64,000 bases of DNA, taken from assembly GCA_026702845.1 (NCBI GenBank), contig JADCLS010000022.1, positions 1 to 64,000 on the forward strand, written 5' to 3'. Below the pieces are notes generated by a model. The model ran no database searches. It had not been told where the DNA came from and was given only the letters and a program-made list of their open reading frames with translations. Shown here piece after piece: positions 38,079 to 47,354 of this stretch. Position 1 is the stretch's first letter. Each line of letters starts with the position of its first letter. Source of the DNA: Candidatus Heimdallarchaeota archaeon (GTDB taxonomy: Archaea; Asgardarchaeota; Heimdallarchaeia; Heimdallarchaeales; Kariarchaeaceae). The position numbers and the translations under genes were made by a program.

Positions 38079-39308
38079 CTAATTTATTACATTGAGAAAA
38101 TTATTTTCAGTTTCTCTATCTATAATTTTCAATAATGTTGGAATGGTTTCTTGAAATTTAATTTCATGAAATTTGAGCATATCATTTTTGAGAAATTCAT
38201 TGAAATATCCAGCATTTTCTAGTGATTTTTCCAATAATTCGATGAAGTGTCTGAACGATTTAACTTGACTTTCCGGACTAACCTCATCATAATTAAAAGC
38301 AAAACCGTAGAGAGAATCGTATTCTTCCTGATCGTAGGGAATGAGAATTATTGGATGTTGTTTAATCAGAAAATCGAAATAGATAGATGAGTAATCAGTA
38401 ATTAATAGATCTGAGATGAGTATCAAATCCTGAGTAGAAGATATTATGTTCATATTACCATCAATAATCAATTTTCTTCTGTTCATTTCCTGTATTACTG
38501 GATCATTCATACTATTCAATTCATTTGGATGAAATCGAATCATCAACCTAGCATTATGTTTGATCAGGATTTGTTCCAGTATATCATAGCTTGAATCATC
38601 AAAATCATCGAATGGGAATACTTTAGTTCTTATATGGCCTCGATAAGTCGGGGCATATAAAATAATTTTCAGGTCATTCTCATCAACATCCAAAGCACTT
38701 ACATGTACGATTTTCCTAATTAATTCTTGCTTGTACTCAGTGATATCTACACTAATCAATTTTTCATACAGATATTGATTGCGAGGTTGGCCTGTGACCA
38801 CAATTTTTGAATTAATGCCACATTCATCTCTGAAGTATTCTGCTTCCCACTGAGAACTCACGCAGAATAGATCCCATCTGATCCTTTTTACCTTCATTAT
38901 TCCATCCAAATGTTTGATAGGAATACCGTGCCATAAATTAACAATTAATTTCGGTGAGTTAGAGCTGAGCATATACAGAAGATCAGATGCTCCATGACTG
39001 AATGCACAGACCCTTGCCCGTAAAAATGTACCAATTCCAGATGGAGAAAGGAGAGATTTGGCACTATTATTGCCGAAAGATTTCTTGATTTCATTAATTT
39101 CCTGCTTATTTCTGCCCAACCATACAGTAGAGTATTTGTACTCTGGATGCTGCCTGATCAATTCAAAGAAATATCGAGAATTTCCATAGTAACGAGGTCC
39201 TCCAACAACAATTAATTCCTTTTCCTTAGGTATTATCCGATCAAGAATATGAATCATCTTTGTGAATAAAGCTAACATCATTCTTTTTGTGTTATGAGTG
39301 AGATGCAA
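38079..39308 (-). CDS. CDP-glycerol glycerophosphotransferase family (TagB/TagF-like)
   Basis: 409 aa, GT-B-like fold of the teichoic acid polymerase family (PF04464). Family motifs in order: SHGASDL (104-110), NLWHGIPIK (His127), GQPRNQYL (173-180), ILYAPTYRG (216-224), RFHPN (258-262, catalytic His260) and ITDYSSIYFDF (303-313). In bacteria these enzymes transfer glycerol- or ribitol-phosphate from a CDP donor to a lipid-linked sugar or a growing polymer. A tagD homologue is 1.5 kb away and a CDP-pentitol pathway is in the same locus, so both donors are plausible. Which alditol is used cannot be read from the sequence. Confidence 0.9.
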   Translation of the reverse strand: MHLTHNTKRMMLALFTKMIHILDRIIPKEKELIVVGGPRYYGNSRYFFELIRQHPEYKYSTVWLGRNKQEINEIKKSFGNNSAKSLLSPSGIGTFLRARVCAFSHGASDLLYMLSSNSPKLIVNLWHGIPIKHLDGIMKVKRIRWDLFCVSSQWEAEYFRDECGINSKIVVTGQPRNQYLYEKLISVDITEYKQELIRKIVHVSALDVDENDLKIILYAPTYRGHIRTKVFPFDDFDDSSYDILEQILIKHNARLMIRFHPNELNSMNDPVIQEMNRRKLIIDGNMNIISSTQDLILISDLLITDYSSIYFDFLIKQHPIILIPYDQEEYDSLYGFAFNYDEVSPESQVKSFRHFIELLEKSLENAGYFNEFLKNDMLKFHEIKFQETIPTLLKIIDRETENNFLNVIN

Positions 39309-39513
39309 TATCTCAAATGTCTATGGAATCAATTTTTATTCTTTCTAGTACTGCTGATTTAAGGTCAAATATTTGTGAAATAATTGTTATTTGTATGTAG
39401 AGCTAAGCTTGAAGTATCATTGAATATACTCGTCAGTGGGAACTTCCTATTTTACTAGGTTCGATAATATGTGATTTATATCTGAAATAGTATTCCTATT
39501 TGAGGTATATTTC

Positions 39514-40641
39514 TTGCATAAACCAGCAATTATCATTGTTGCCTTCAACAGATCAGATTCTCTACTAAGATTATTATCATCCGTATCCAATGCTGTCTAT
39601 CCAGAAGATGTGACCTTAATCATAAGCATCGATAAAGGTGATAACCAAGATGTGATCGAGGTTGCAAATAACTTTGAATGGAATAAAGGAGTAAAGGAAG
39701 TTATCTGCCATGAGGTGAATCTAGGAGTGAGAAAGCATATATTAAGCTGTGGGGACTTGACATCAAGATATGGTTCCGTAATAGTACTTGAAGATGATCT
39801 GGTTGTTTCACCCATGTTCTATCAATATGCAACACAAGCAGCAAATTACTATGATAAGGAGGAGAGGATAGCGGGTATCTCTCTGTATTCCATACAGGTG
39901 AATATATGGCAGAAATTACCATTTACCCCTCTCATTGATGAATCAGATGTATTCTTCTTACAAATGCCAGAATCATGGGGTCAACTATGGACATCTGATC
40001 AATGGAATACATTCAAGAAATGGTATGCTGATCACAATCTTAATCTCAATGAATTGCATGTTCCAAATAGTATTAAACGCTGGAAAGATACTGCATGGTC
40101 CAAATTATTCGTTGAATATATGGTTAGAAATGATCTGTACTTTGTGTATCCGAGAGAATCATTGAGTACAAATTATGGGGATGCAGGTGCACATTTCAAA
40201 AACCAAACTAATGTCTGGCAAGTGCAATTACAGACTAAAAAAAGTACTTATGTTTTTAGTAAATTTGAAGAATCTGAATCAAAATATGATATTTATTTTG
40301 AGCTGATTCCTGATATCATTAAAAATAGAAACAAAATGCTTTCAGAGTACTCTTTCGATGTTGACCTCTATGGGGCAAAGTCAGCTGATGATCTGAAACA
40401 TGAGTATATCCTCACATCACAAGAATGTAGTGAGAAAATTGCTGGTTTTGCCAGAATACTCCGGCCTATGATAGAAAATGTATTCCAGAATATTGAAGGT
40501 GAAGATATTGTTTTTTGTAAAAGTGAACATGTGAAAAAATCTGCAACAATATATCCAATCTTGTTTTATTATTTCTATGGATATCAGAGAACGCTGAAAC
40601 TACTGAATATGATAAAATTCAATTTTCTAAGGAAATTTTGA
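39514..40641 (+). CDS. Glycosyltransferase, GT2-like
   Basis: 375 aa. PAIIIVAFNRSDSLLRLL starts a GT-A domain, with LIISIDKGD and the metal-binding VLEDDLVVSP. WKDTAWSKLFVEYM and YVYPRESL-like segments (FVYPRESLSTNYGD) match glycosyltransferases of bacterial capsule and methyltransferase clusters. It begins at a TTG (39514) with GAGG about 8 bases upstream. It is followed by tagD after 141 bp. Confidence 0.75.
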   Translation: MHKPAIIIVAFNRSDSLLRLLSSVSNAVYPEDVTLIISIDKGDNQDVIEVANNFEWNKGVKEVICHEVNLGVRKHILSCGDLTSRYGSVIVLEDDLVVSPMFYQYATQAANYYDKEERIAGISLYSIQVNIWQKLPFTPLIDESDVFFLQMPESWGQLWTSDQWNTFKKWYADHNLNLNELHVPNSIKRWKDTAWSKLFVEYMVRNDLYFVYPRESLSTNYGDAGAHFKNQTNVWQVQLQTKKSTYVFSKFEESESKYDIYFELIPDIIKNRNKMLSEYSFDVDLYGAKSADDLKHEYILTSQECSEKIAGFARILRPMIENVFQNIEGEDIVFCKSEHVKKSATIYPILFYYFYGYQRTLKLLNMIKFNFLRKF

Positions 40642-40782
40642 TGATCTTACGTAGAGGACGATTTGGAAGCTCATAATCTCCAATTAGATTTTCTTTGATG
40701 ATGAGCATTATCACGGAGATAGATCAAGTTGAAAGTTGCATTTGACCGTAAAGTAAATATTGAATATTGGAATTTTTAGATT

Positions 40783-41196
40783 ATGGCTAATACAAAACCA
40801 GTACGAGTGATAACTTTTGGTACCTATGATCTCTTTCATGTGGGTCATCTGAATATTTTGAAAAGAGCAAGAGAATTGGGTGATTACTTGATTGTAGGTG
40901 TCTCTACAGACAAGTTGAATTTCAGTAAGAAACAGAAGTATCCCGTATACTCAGAGGATGATCGCAAAAGTATAGTGCTGGCAATCAAATATGTCGATGA
41001 AGTATTCGATGAGGAATCTCTTGAATTGAAGGGTGAATACATCAAGAAATATAATGCGGATATTCTGGTTATGGGTAATGACTGGGAAGGAAAATTTGAC
41101 TGGTGCAAGGAGTATTGTGATGTCGTATACCTACCCAGAACTCCAGTTATCAGCACGACCAATATTAAGAATACGATAATAGAAGAGAACCTATAA
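40783..41196 (+). CDS. tagD: Glycerol-3-phosphate cytidylyltransferase
   Basis: 137 aa; makes CDP-glycerol from CTP and glycerol 3-phosphate. The cytidylyltransferase signature GTYDLFHVGHLNILKRA (His19, His22), the long stretch LIVGVSTDKLNFSKK, and the C-terminal RTPVISTTNIK all match TagD/GCT; the usual GISTT reads VISTT. Length equals bacterial TagD (about 130). Ethanolamine or FAD-synthase-like relatives in archaea (RibL) share the HxGH motif but have a different C-terminal signature. Note that archaea normally carry sn-glycerol 1-phosphate, so the enzyme's stereospecificity is of interest. Confidence 0.9.
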   Translation: MANTKPVRVITFGTYDLFHVGHLNILKRARELGDYLIVGVSTDKLNFSKKQKYPVYSEDDRKSIVLAIKYVDEVFDEESLELKGEYIKKYNADILVMGNDWEGKFDWCKEYCDVVYLPRTPVISTTNIKNTIIEENL

Positions 41197-41239
41197 TTAT
41201 CTAGAGATCTCATAATGAGATCATCAATGAGAAAAAGAG

Positions 41240-41311
41240 CAGGCCTGCCAGGACTCGAACCCAGGTCGACTGGACCAGAACCAGTAATGATTGCCGCTAC
41301 ACCACAGGCCT
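41240..41311 (-). tRNA. tRNA-Gln (anticodon CTG)
   Basis: Read on the minus strand, the acceptor stem AGGCCTG pairs perfectly with CAGGCCT. The anticodon stem ACTGG/CCAGT encloses the loop TTCTGGT with anticodon CTG. The T-arm has the loop TTCGAGT with two G-U pairs in its stem. The D-arm sequence GTGTAGCGGCAATCAT is typical of archaeal tRNA-Gln. There is no intron and no encoded CCA. A short T-rich run (complement of 41232-41236) follows and may end transcription. Confidence 0.93.
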
Positions 41312-41485
41312 AGTGTAATATCTCTATTACAATTGCCTGTACATTGAACTAATTTATAAGATACTTGATTGTGACCTAAACAAATCAATGCTAGTTCATA
41401 TTCTTTTTTTATTTCTCTTTGATAATGATTGTTTTTATACTGTTTTTAATCATGGTTGTAATCAGATGTAATAATATATCAATGA

Positions 41486-43201
41486 TTACCGTGTCTCTTC
41501 TTGTAGTTTTCTTCTGAGTATTTTTCCCACCATGGATTTGGGTAGCGTATTTTTGAATACAATCTGCTTAGGTACTTTATATGGTGCGAGGTATTGTTTG
41601 CAGAATGTTATCACCTCATCCTCTGTAGCTTGCTGTTCCTTCTTGAGCACCACCCATGCTGCAACAATTTCACCCTTCTCAGGATGGGTGATCCCTGCTA
41701 CTGCAGCTTCCAAGATGGCTGGATGCTTGTAGAGTACCTCTTCCACCTCTCTGGGTACAACATTATATCCTGAGACGATGATGATATCCTTCTTTCTATC
41801 CACAATATAGGTGTATCCCTGCTCATCCATTTTGGCAATATCTCCAGTACGTAACCAACCATCTTCCTTGAGTGCATTTTTGGTCTCATTGGGCATACCA
41901 TAGTATCCTTGCATGACTTGTGGGCCCTTGATACATAGTTCACCCACCTCACCTACTTCTAGTATCTTTGCATAATCCTCGGTATCTACAATTTTTATGA
42001 GGGTATCAGCAGTTGGAAGTCCAATACTACCCTCTACCATCTCCTCCACCGGTAAACCAATAGGATTGACATGGGTCACTGGTGATGTTTCTGATAGACC
42101 ATAGCCCTCGACTAGGTAGGCACCAGTAACCTGATGGAATTTTCTTGCCACCTCAATGGGAAGTGGTGCTCCTCCTGAGATAACTGCAATGAGTGATGAG
42201 AAATCAGCCTTCTCTACCATGGGATGATTGGCAATGGCGGCCATCATGGCTGGAACTCCTGGGAAGAAGGTAATCTTGTATTTTTGGATCCATTTGAGAA
42301 TATCTCTGAAATCTGGTGGGGATGCAACATTCAGTATCAGTGGAATACCCAATTGAATGGATAATCCAAGGCAAGTAGTCATACCGAAGACATGAAACAG
42401 GGGTAGAACCGTCAGGATGGATCCCTTTTTTTCAGGTACCATATGAAGAACCTGCCTGGCCTGCTGTGCATTAACACTCAGATTGCGATGACTGAGCATC
42501 GCTCCCTTTGATACTCCAGTTGTACCACCTGTATACTGGAAGACAGCAATATCCTTGTAAATATCGATTTCCTCCTCCTTGAATTCATAATCATTGAAAA
42601 TGAACTCATCGTAGAAGTAGCTATATTCCTCCTCAATAAATGGAGCATCATAGGATCGGTTCTCAGGATCAAAGATACTTTTCTTTAGCATTCTCCCCAA
42701 GAAACGCTTGTATGAGGGGAGATATGTCTGCAATTGTCCATACACTGCAAATTCGAGTTTTGTGCTTCTAGATTCGATAATACTGTTTACTTTCTCCTGA
42801 AACATGGTGAGTGAGATAATGGCCCTGGCACCTGAGTTTTTTAGCTGTAATGTCAACTCATGCTCAGTATACAAAGGATTTGCCTGAACAATGATACAAC
42901 CAATGGATAATACAGCAAAGAAGGTCACGATATAATGAGGGGTATTGGGAGTGAGAATGGCGATCCGATCTCCCTTCTCTAATCCAAGATGCTTGAAATG
43001 TGCTGCCATCCGTTCCACTTCCTGCATCACCTCAGCATAACTCATGCTCTTTCCTATGGGGAAGATAAGCATGGTGTCATTTGTTTCTTGTTCTACTCGG
43101 CGTTTTAAGAACTCATAGGGCCCAATATCCTCGTACTCCATGGTAAATAACCTGCCTTCTGGCAATGATTCTATCCAAGGAGTGGGTATCTTCTCTATCA
43201 T
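41486..43201 (-). CDS. fadD: Long-chain acyl-CoA synthetase (AMP-binding)
   Basis: 571 aa ANL-superfamily enzyme that activates a fatty or other carboxylic acid to acyl-CoA through an acyl-adenylate. P-loop-like motif YTGGTTGVSKGAMLSH (about 224-239), VEGYGLSETSP, GWLRTGDIAKMD and hinge DRKKDIIIVSGYNVVP, with the C-terminal catalytic lysine in PKSMVGKILRR. N-terminal KMSY-type motif GKSMSYAEVM. Archaea lack fatty-acid phospholipids, so the substrate may be for beta-oxidation or another acid. It lies just right of the tRNA, on the higher-GC side. Confidence 0.88.
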   Translation of the reverse strand: MIEKIPTPWIESLPEGRLFTMEYEDIGPYEFLKRRVEQETNDTMLIFPIGKSMSYAEVMQEVERMAAHFKHLGLEKGDRIAILTPNTPHYIVTFFAVLSIGCIIVQANPLYTEHELTLQLKNSGARAIISLTMFQEKVNSIIESRSTKLEFAVYGQLQTYLPSYKRFLGRMLKKSIFDPENRSYDAPFIEEEYSYFYDEFIFNDYEFKEEEIDIYKDIAVFQYTGGTTGVSKGAMLSHRNLSVNAQQARQVLHMVPEKKGSILTVLPLFHVFGMTTCLGLSIQLGIPLILNVASPPDFRDILKWIQKYKITFFPGVPAMMAAIANHPMVEKADFSSLIAVISGGAPLPIEVARKFHQVTGAYLVEGYGLSETSPVTHVNPIGLPVEEMVEGSIGLPTADTLIKIVDTEDYAKILEVGEVGELCIKGPQVMQGYYGMPNETKNALKEDGWLRTGDIAKMDEQGYTYIVDRKKDIIIVSGYNVVPREVEEVLYKHPAILEAAVAGITHPEKGEIVAAWVVLKKEQQATEDEVITFCKQYLAPYKVPKQIVFKNTLPKSMVGKILRRKLQEETR

Positions 43202-43282
43202 TTCATCCTGTAGAAGCGATTGCTAAAATATAAGTGTTTTATCCTCATCCTCATTTAATAACTGAGAAATGCAGAGAATTAA

Positions 43283-44968
43283 TCAGTACCCGGCTTCTGC
43301 CCTCAGCACCTCGATGGCAGTGATATCCGCAACTTCATCAAGGTATCCCTCCAGCTTCCAGTACCACAGTAGGCTGATGCACAGGGGAATTATTGCAGCC
43401 CATGCTGAGATTAATAGGGTGATTGCTCGTGAATCAGTGATTGGAATACTGAGCCCAAAGTATAGAAAGCTCAGACCAATAAGGAAAATGATGGACGTAT
43501 AGTATAGATACTGACGTTTGACCCGGGTGATATTATCTCCGGTATTCTTCTCCTTTGGTGTGCGGTTGAAACTTACCTTGATCCCAGTCAATCCCTTGAA
43601 TATTGCACCAAGGAGTAGGGGTTGTGCGGTCAGAATCAGGAGATAGAAGGCAAAGATGATGCTTGCCTTGTATACCACAGGTTTTTTATGTATGAGTATT
43701 TTCTTATCATCAAGTAACACAGCCAATGTACCCGTGATGATAGATAACGCTGAGATCAACAGAGTCAATGCACCAAAAAAGGGATTGGATAGCATGGAAC
43801 TACGTATGATAGAAATATCTGATATGATTAGATAGATGAATACAAATGCCACTCCCCAGCCAAATACTGCCAGAGTAGGAAAGAAACCAACTGCAAAATG
43901 ATCTAGTTTTACATAAAGTGGTGACTTACCCCTGAGAATGGTGAGCCATCTGGCCCTGAAACTACGTGTTATCCCAGTCATCCATCTCCAAATCTGTCTA
44001 ATCAGATGCAGTGGATCCCAGGGAACCAGTGCCCAAGCTCCCACCTCATCAATATACTCAATTCTATGTCCATTTGCCCTGTAGATGAAGCTATTATCCG
44101 TATCATCAGCTATGGTCAGAGGATCAAATCCTCCATAGGATTTGAGCAGAAGGGTATCAAACAAGGTGGCACCACCAGCAAAGATTGCTGAACCACTGGG
44201 CCTCCTGGCACGTTGGAATAGGCTGAAGAATTGTAGTTGCAGAAAAGCTGAGATAGTGGTCAGAAAGGTACGCATATTAACAAAATCAATACGTGTCTGT
44301 ACTGCAATACTATTCTCTCTGAATGCCAACAAGCAGTTCTTTATGATATTTCGCTCCACGATATGATCTGCGTCAATAAATAATGTATACTCACTGGTCA
44401 CAGACCTAAGTGCATTATTGATACCACCTGCTTTGAATCCCTTTCTGTTATCCCTGGTCACATACCTGATATTAACCTCTTTACAATACTCCTCCAGCTC
44501 GGGATTTTCCTCAGAATCATCAACCACTACCCATTCCAGTTTGGATTTGGGGTAATTGATATCCAATGCCGCCAAGATAGTTTGCTTGACAATATTGAGG
44601 GGTTCCTTGTACATAGGCATGAGAATTGATACAGTGGGTAGCTGATCCTCATTATTGATGGTTTCCATGGTATACCGCTCATCAAGAGGATGTGTGATGG
44701 GTGCAAATCCCTTGGCAAAATGCACGAACAGAAGTATGGAATAGTAGCCAATGAGCATCTCAATGGTGAATACACTGGCATTGAGGATAGCAGATACACT
44801 AGATTCTCTGAAGATGGCACGATAGGAATCAACAACATACACAGTATAACTGATAAGAAAAATAAAAGCAAGAAACATGAGAATAATGTATAATCGTGGT
44901 TTGATGTTACGTTGTGCATTAGGATCCTTCAATCCATAATCTGGACGAATAAATGTACCATCTGTCAT
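43283..44968 (-). CDS. Cellulose-synthase-like processive glycosyltransferase
   Basis: 561 aa membrane GT2. Two N-terminal helices (about 24-46, 58-84) precede the catalytic domain with all D,D,D,QxxRW elements: VVVDDSEE (Asp150/151), FIDADH (Asp199, Asp201), IADDTDN (Asp288/289) and RQIWRW (Gln325-Trp329). Four to five C-terminal helices form the transport channel. Such enzymes make a beta-linked glucan or poly-N-acetylglucosamine and push it out of the cell. It follows the DUF4350 gene after about 50 bp and may belong to that operon. Product not decidable by eye. Confidence 0.85.
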   Translation of the reverse strand: MTDGTFIRPDYGLKDPNAQRNIKPRLYIILMFLAFIFLISYTVYVVDSYRAIFRESSVSAILNASVFTIEMLIGYYSILLFVHFAKGFAPITHPLDERYTMETINNEDQLPTVSILMPMYKEPLNIVKQTILAALDINYPKSKLEWVVVDDSEENPELEEYCKEVNIRYVTRDNRKGFKAGGINNALRSVTSEYTLFIDADHIVERNIIKNCLLAFRENSIAVQTRIDFVNMRTFLTTISAFLQLQFFSLFQRARRPSGSAIFAGGATLFDTLLLKSYGGFDPLTIADDTDNSFIYRANGHRIEYIDEVGAWALVPWDPLHLIRQIWRWMTGITRSFRARWLTILRGKSPLYVKLDHFAVGFFPTLAVFGWGVAFVFIYLIISDISIIRSSMLSNPFFGALTLLISALSIITGTLAVLLDDKKILIHKKPVVYKASIIFAFYLLILTAQPLLLGAIFKGLTGIKVSFNRTPKEKNTGDNITRVKRQYLYYTSIIFLIGLSFLYFGLSIPITDSRAITLLISAWAAIIPLCISLLWYWKLEGYLDEVADITAIEVLRAEAGY

Positions 44969-45019
44969 TGATTTGTGTATAAATGAGTATATCTTAAGTT
45001 TCTCTTTTGTTTTATGATT

Positions 45020-46798
45020 TTACCCGATTAAATCAAGGAGTTTCTTGATCAAGTTTAGATGTTTCTTTGCTGCCACGAGAGTGAGACGACGGTGTGAATT
45101 CTCAGCAATTCTGAATATAGTTTTCAGCTGATTGGTGAGTTCTCTTCTACCTGGTACGGCAGATTTGTAGTTATTAACAAAGAAATCAGCCATTTCCTTG
45201 GGATTCTTGGCAAAATTACCATCGAAATTGGGATGACTACGTACCTTTCGTACTAATGCAGTTGATAATATGGCAATGGGCTCTCCATAACCACCTGTTT
45301 CCTTGATCTCATTGAGTTTCTTCTCGAAATCAGATTGTCCTGATTCCCCTCTCTTCTTGGTAAGCAACATGGGTCGAAGTCTTCGATTTGATGGCATCAA
45401 TTTCTTACCATAACCATAGGCCATGAAGGGCACAAATGGTGCATACATGGGAAACATACTCATCTCCGCTATGAGTTTGAGCAATGCGGTTGAGTACAAT
45501 GCTGGAGAAGTGAAGGATTGGTAGGTATGTCCAAAATCGAAGATCAGTGGAATAGGATTACCAGGTGTAGATTCCTGATGAGAGGTGGCCATATACATCA
45601 ATGCCTCTATCATATCCAGATTGGCATTATCTGCAGTTTGCTTTGTCCACCGATTGATAAATATCTCAGGATCTGCAAGGAAGATAATCTTCCCCATTCC
45701 TGGTACCAGGGGAATGGATAGTGCAACGGCAAATTTTGCATTACCCCATTCATATGCATCAGGTTCTGCAGTGCCTGCTACAGCTTGATCTAGATTGGTT
45801 TCTAACCAAGAGTGTTTGGACGAGTACAGCGGGAAGAATGGTAGACTTAGCTCAAATGCGTCATCATCACCTAAATTCTCATTAATCATTGATGCAGATA
45901 GTTTTTGCAGTGGTTGATACACCGTTTTGTTGATCGTCTGATACTCATTAGTCTCTGCGTTGTATACCTCCTGCTGGATATTCAATTTGATGGTGATAAT
46001 AGTTCCATACTCCATCTGAATTCCACGTTCTGGATTTGGTATATAATTGGTGAAGGTCATACCCTCGATTGCAGTATCATCAATATCCACGATCTTGGGG
46101 TTGGCTATATTATCAGTATTGGATGCAATATCCATCAAGACTGAGGTTTTATTGAACCCAAACCCACGAACAGTGCTCAGTAAAGACATAAGGAAATTTC
46201 CAGCAAGCTCCTCGCCTGCACCCTGTAGATCTCCTCCAATATCTTGATCGGGATTGAGTGGGGTTTCTCCTCCTCCTTCCAGACCGCCACTGAGAAGATC
46301 ATCAGTACATGGCATCTCCATACCTGCCTCTGCTGCATTCTCACAAACTGTATCTAGATTACTGAAGAGATCAAAAATCGGCTCGAGTATCTGGTTACCA
46401 GTACCAAAATCATCAGCAATAATGAGAGATCCTCCACGGAGTAGATACAACAGCACGGAAAAGGTTTCTGTAAATGCAAAATCTGCAGATGGACCAACAA
46501 TCACTAGTGCTCCTGATCCGTTGAACCGGTTGAGGATATTAAGGTTGGATATGGTGGTTGAGACATTGTAATCTCTTCCATTGTTGACATCCAACACAGG
46601 ACTTGCCATCCGGTTCCTAACCACAGATAAGCCATCATATCCAGTGTTATACACAGAATACCTGCTATTCGTGGATGCGTTAGGAAATGCAGCTAGGATT
46701 ATTGGTGCTACACTGAATATAAAGAGAATGACGATCGCAGCTGCCTGTAATTTGCGTACAAGCCCCGATGTCGTTCTCCTTCTACCTGATTGTGACAT
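45020..46798 (-). CDS. DUF4350-type membrane-associated protein
   Basis: 592 aa. An N-terminal helix (about 16-36) is followed by the DUF4350 segment: SRYSVYNTGYDGLSVVRN, then GALVIVGPS and LRGGSLIIADDFGTGNQIL, which resembles a glutamine-amidotransferase-like fold without catalytic residues. A second helix lies near residue 440 (SMFPMYAPFVPFMAYGYG), and a basic cytoplasmic C-terminal region follows. DUF4350 proteins accompany MoxR, DUF58, DUF4129 and transglutaminase genes; all but MoxR are represented in this window. Six bases separate its start from the preceding gene's stop, so it is in the same operon. Confidence 0.75.
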   Translation of the reverse strand: MSQSGRRRTTSGLVRKLQAAAIVILFIFSVAPIILAAFPNASTNSRYSVYNTGYDGLSVVRNRMASPVLDVNNGRDYNVSTTISNLNILNRFNGSGALVIVGPSADFAFTETFSVLLYLLRGGSLIIADDFGTGNQILEPIFDLFSNLDTVCENAAEAGMEMPCTDDLLSGGLEGGGETPLNPDQDIGGDLQGAGEELAGNFLMSLLSTVRGFGFNKTSVLMDIASNTDNIANPKIVDIDDTAIEGMTFTNYIPNPERGIQMEYGTIITIKLNIQQEVYNAETNEYQTINKTVYQPLQKLSASMINENLGDDDAFELSLPFFPLYSSKHSWLETNLDQAVAGTAEPDAYEWGNAKFAVALSIPLVPGMGKIIFLADPEIFINRWTKQTADNANLDMIEALMYMATSHQESTPGNPIPLIFDFGHTYQSFTSPALYSTALLKLIAEMSMFPMYAPFVPFMAYGYGKKLMPSNRRLRPMLLTKKRGESGQSDFEKKLNEIKETGGYGEPIAILSTALVRKVRSHPNFDGNFAKNPKEMADFFVNNYKSAVPGRRELTNQLKTIFRIAENSHRRLTLVAAKKHLNLIKKLLDLIG

Positions 46799-46804
46799 TT
46801 AGTC

Positions 46805-47302
46805 TCACTTCGCTCTCTGTCTTGCTTTTCTGCGTTTAGCAGCACTAGATCCTGCGGTTCCCTTTCTTTTCTTGGGTTTACCACCGGATCGTTTCTTCGC
46901 TCCTCCCTTGGATTTCTTGGGTCGTTTGCCCCGAGCCCAATCACCTAGTTTTCTGTTGGCACTATCAAGGGATTCCTCCACAGTGCGGTAATCATCAAAG
47001 GTAACCTCATGCTCACTATATGTGGCAAGTTCAAAGTTGTTAATGATTGGTTCAAGTTCCTCTGCGGTAATTGCTCCTGTCTCCACGAGTAATTTGGAGT
47101 ATTCCCTAGCCGTAGTTGATACTTCACGTTTGATATCCAGGTATATTGACCCGAATTGTTCCAAGGCAGTAAAACCTAAGCGAGATGCCTGGTTGTAGTT
47201 GGATGCCTGTGCCGCCTGCTTCACGTCTAGTAAGCTGCGATCGGCCATTTTGCCTTTTTCTCTTCCTTCAAAGAATTTTTTGATGCCATCGAATAAGCCC
47301 AT
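46805..47302 (-). CDS. Stand-alone DUF4129-like protein with basic tail
   Basis: 165 aa from the ATG at 47302; the frame also opens at GTG 47314, but that GTG overlaps the SD-like GAGAAGTG. Residues 20-110 resemble the C-terminal cytoplasmic domain of the neighbouring 1349-aa protein: both have a TAREY/TAREF motif (VSTTAREYSKLL here, NQTAREFTEFL there) and a later YSEHEVTFDDYRTVEESL / YGNDPPTRDNVENAL element. No membrane helix is present. The last 45 residues are almost all Lys, Arg, Gly and Ser (GGAKKRSGGKPKKRKG), which suggests binding to nucleic acid or acidic lipid. Function unknown. Confidence 0.65.
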   Translation of the reverse strand: MGLFDGIKKFFEGREKGKMADRSLLDVKQAAQASNYNQASRLGFTALEQFGSIYLDIKREVSTTAREYSKLLVETGAITAEELEPIINNFELATYSEHEVTFDDYRTVEESLDSANRKLGDWARGKRPKKSKGGAKKRSGGKPKKRKGTAGSSAAKRRKARQRAK

Positions 47303-47354
47303 ATATATTTTCACTTCTCTCTTTTTCTTATAAATTTGGATGATAAACCTTCAT

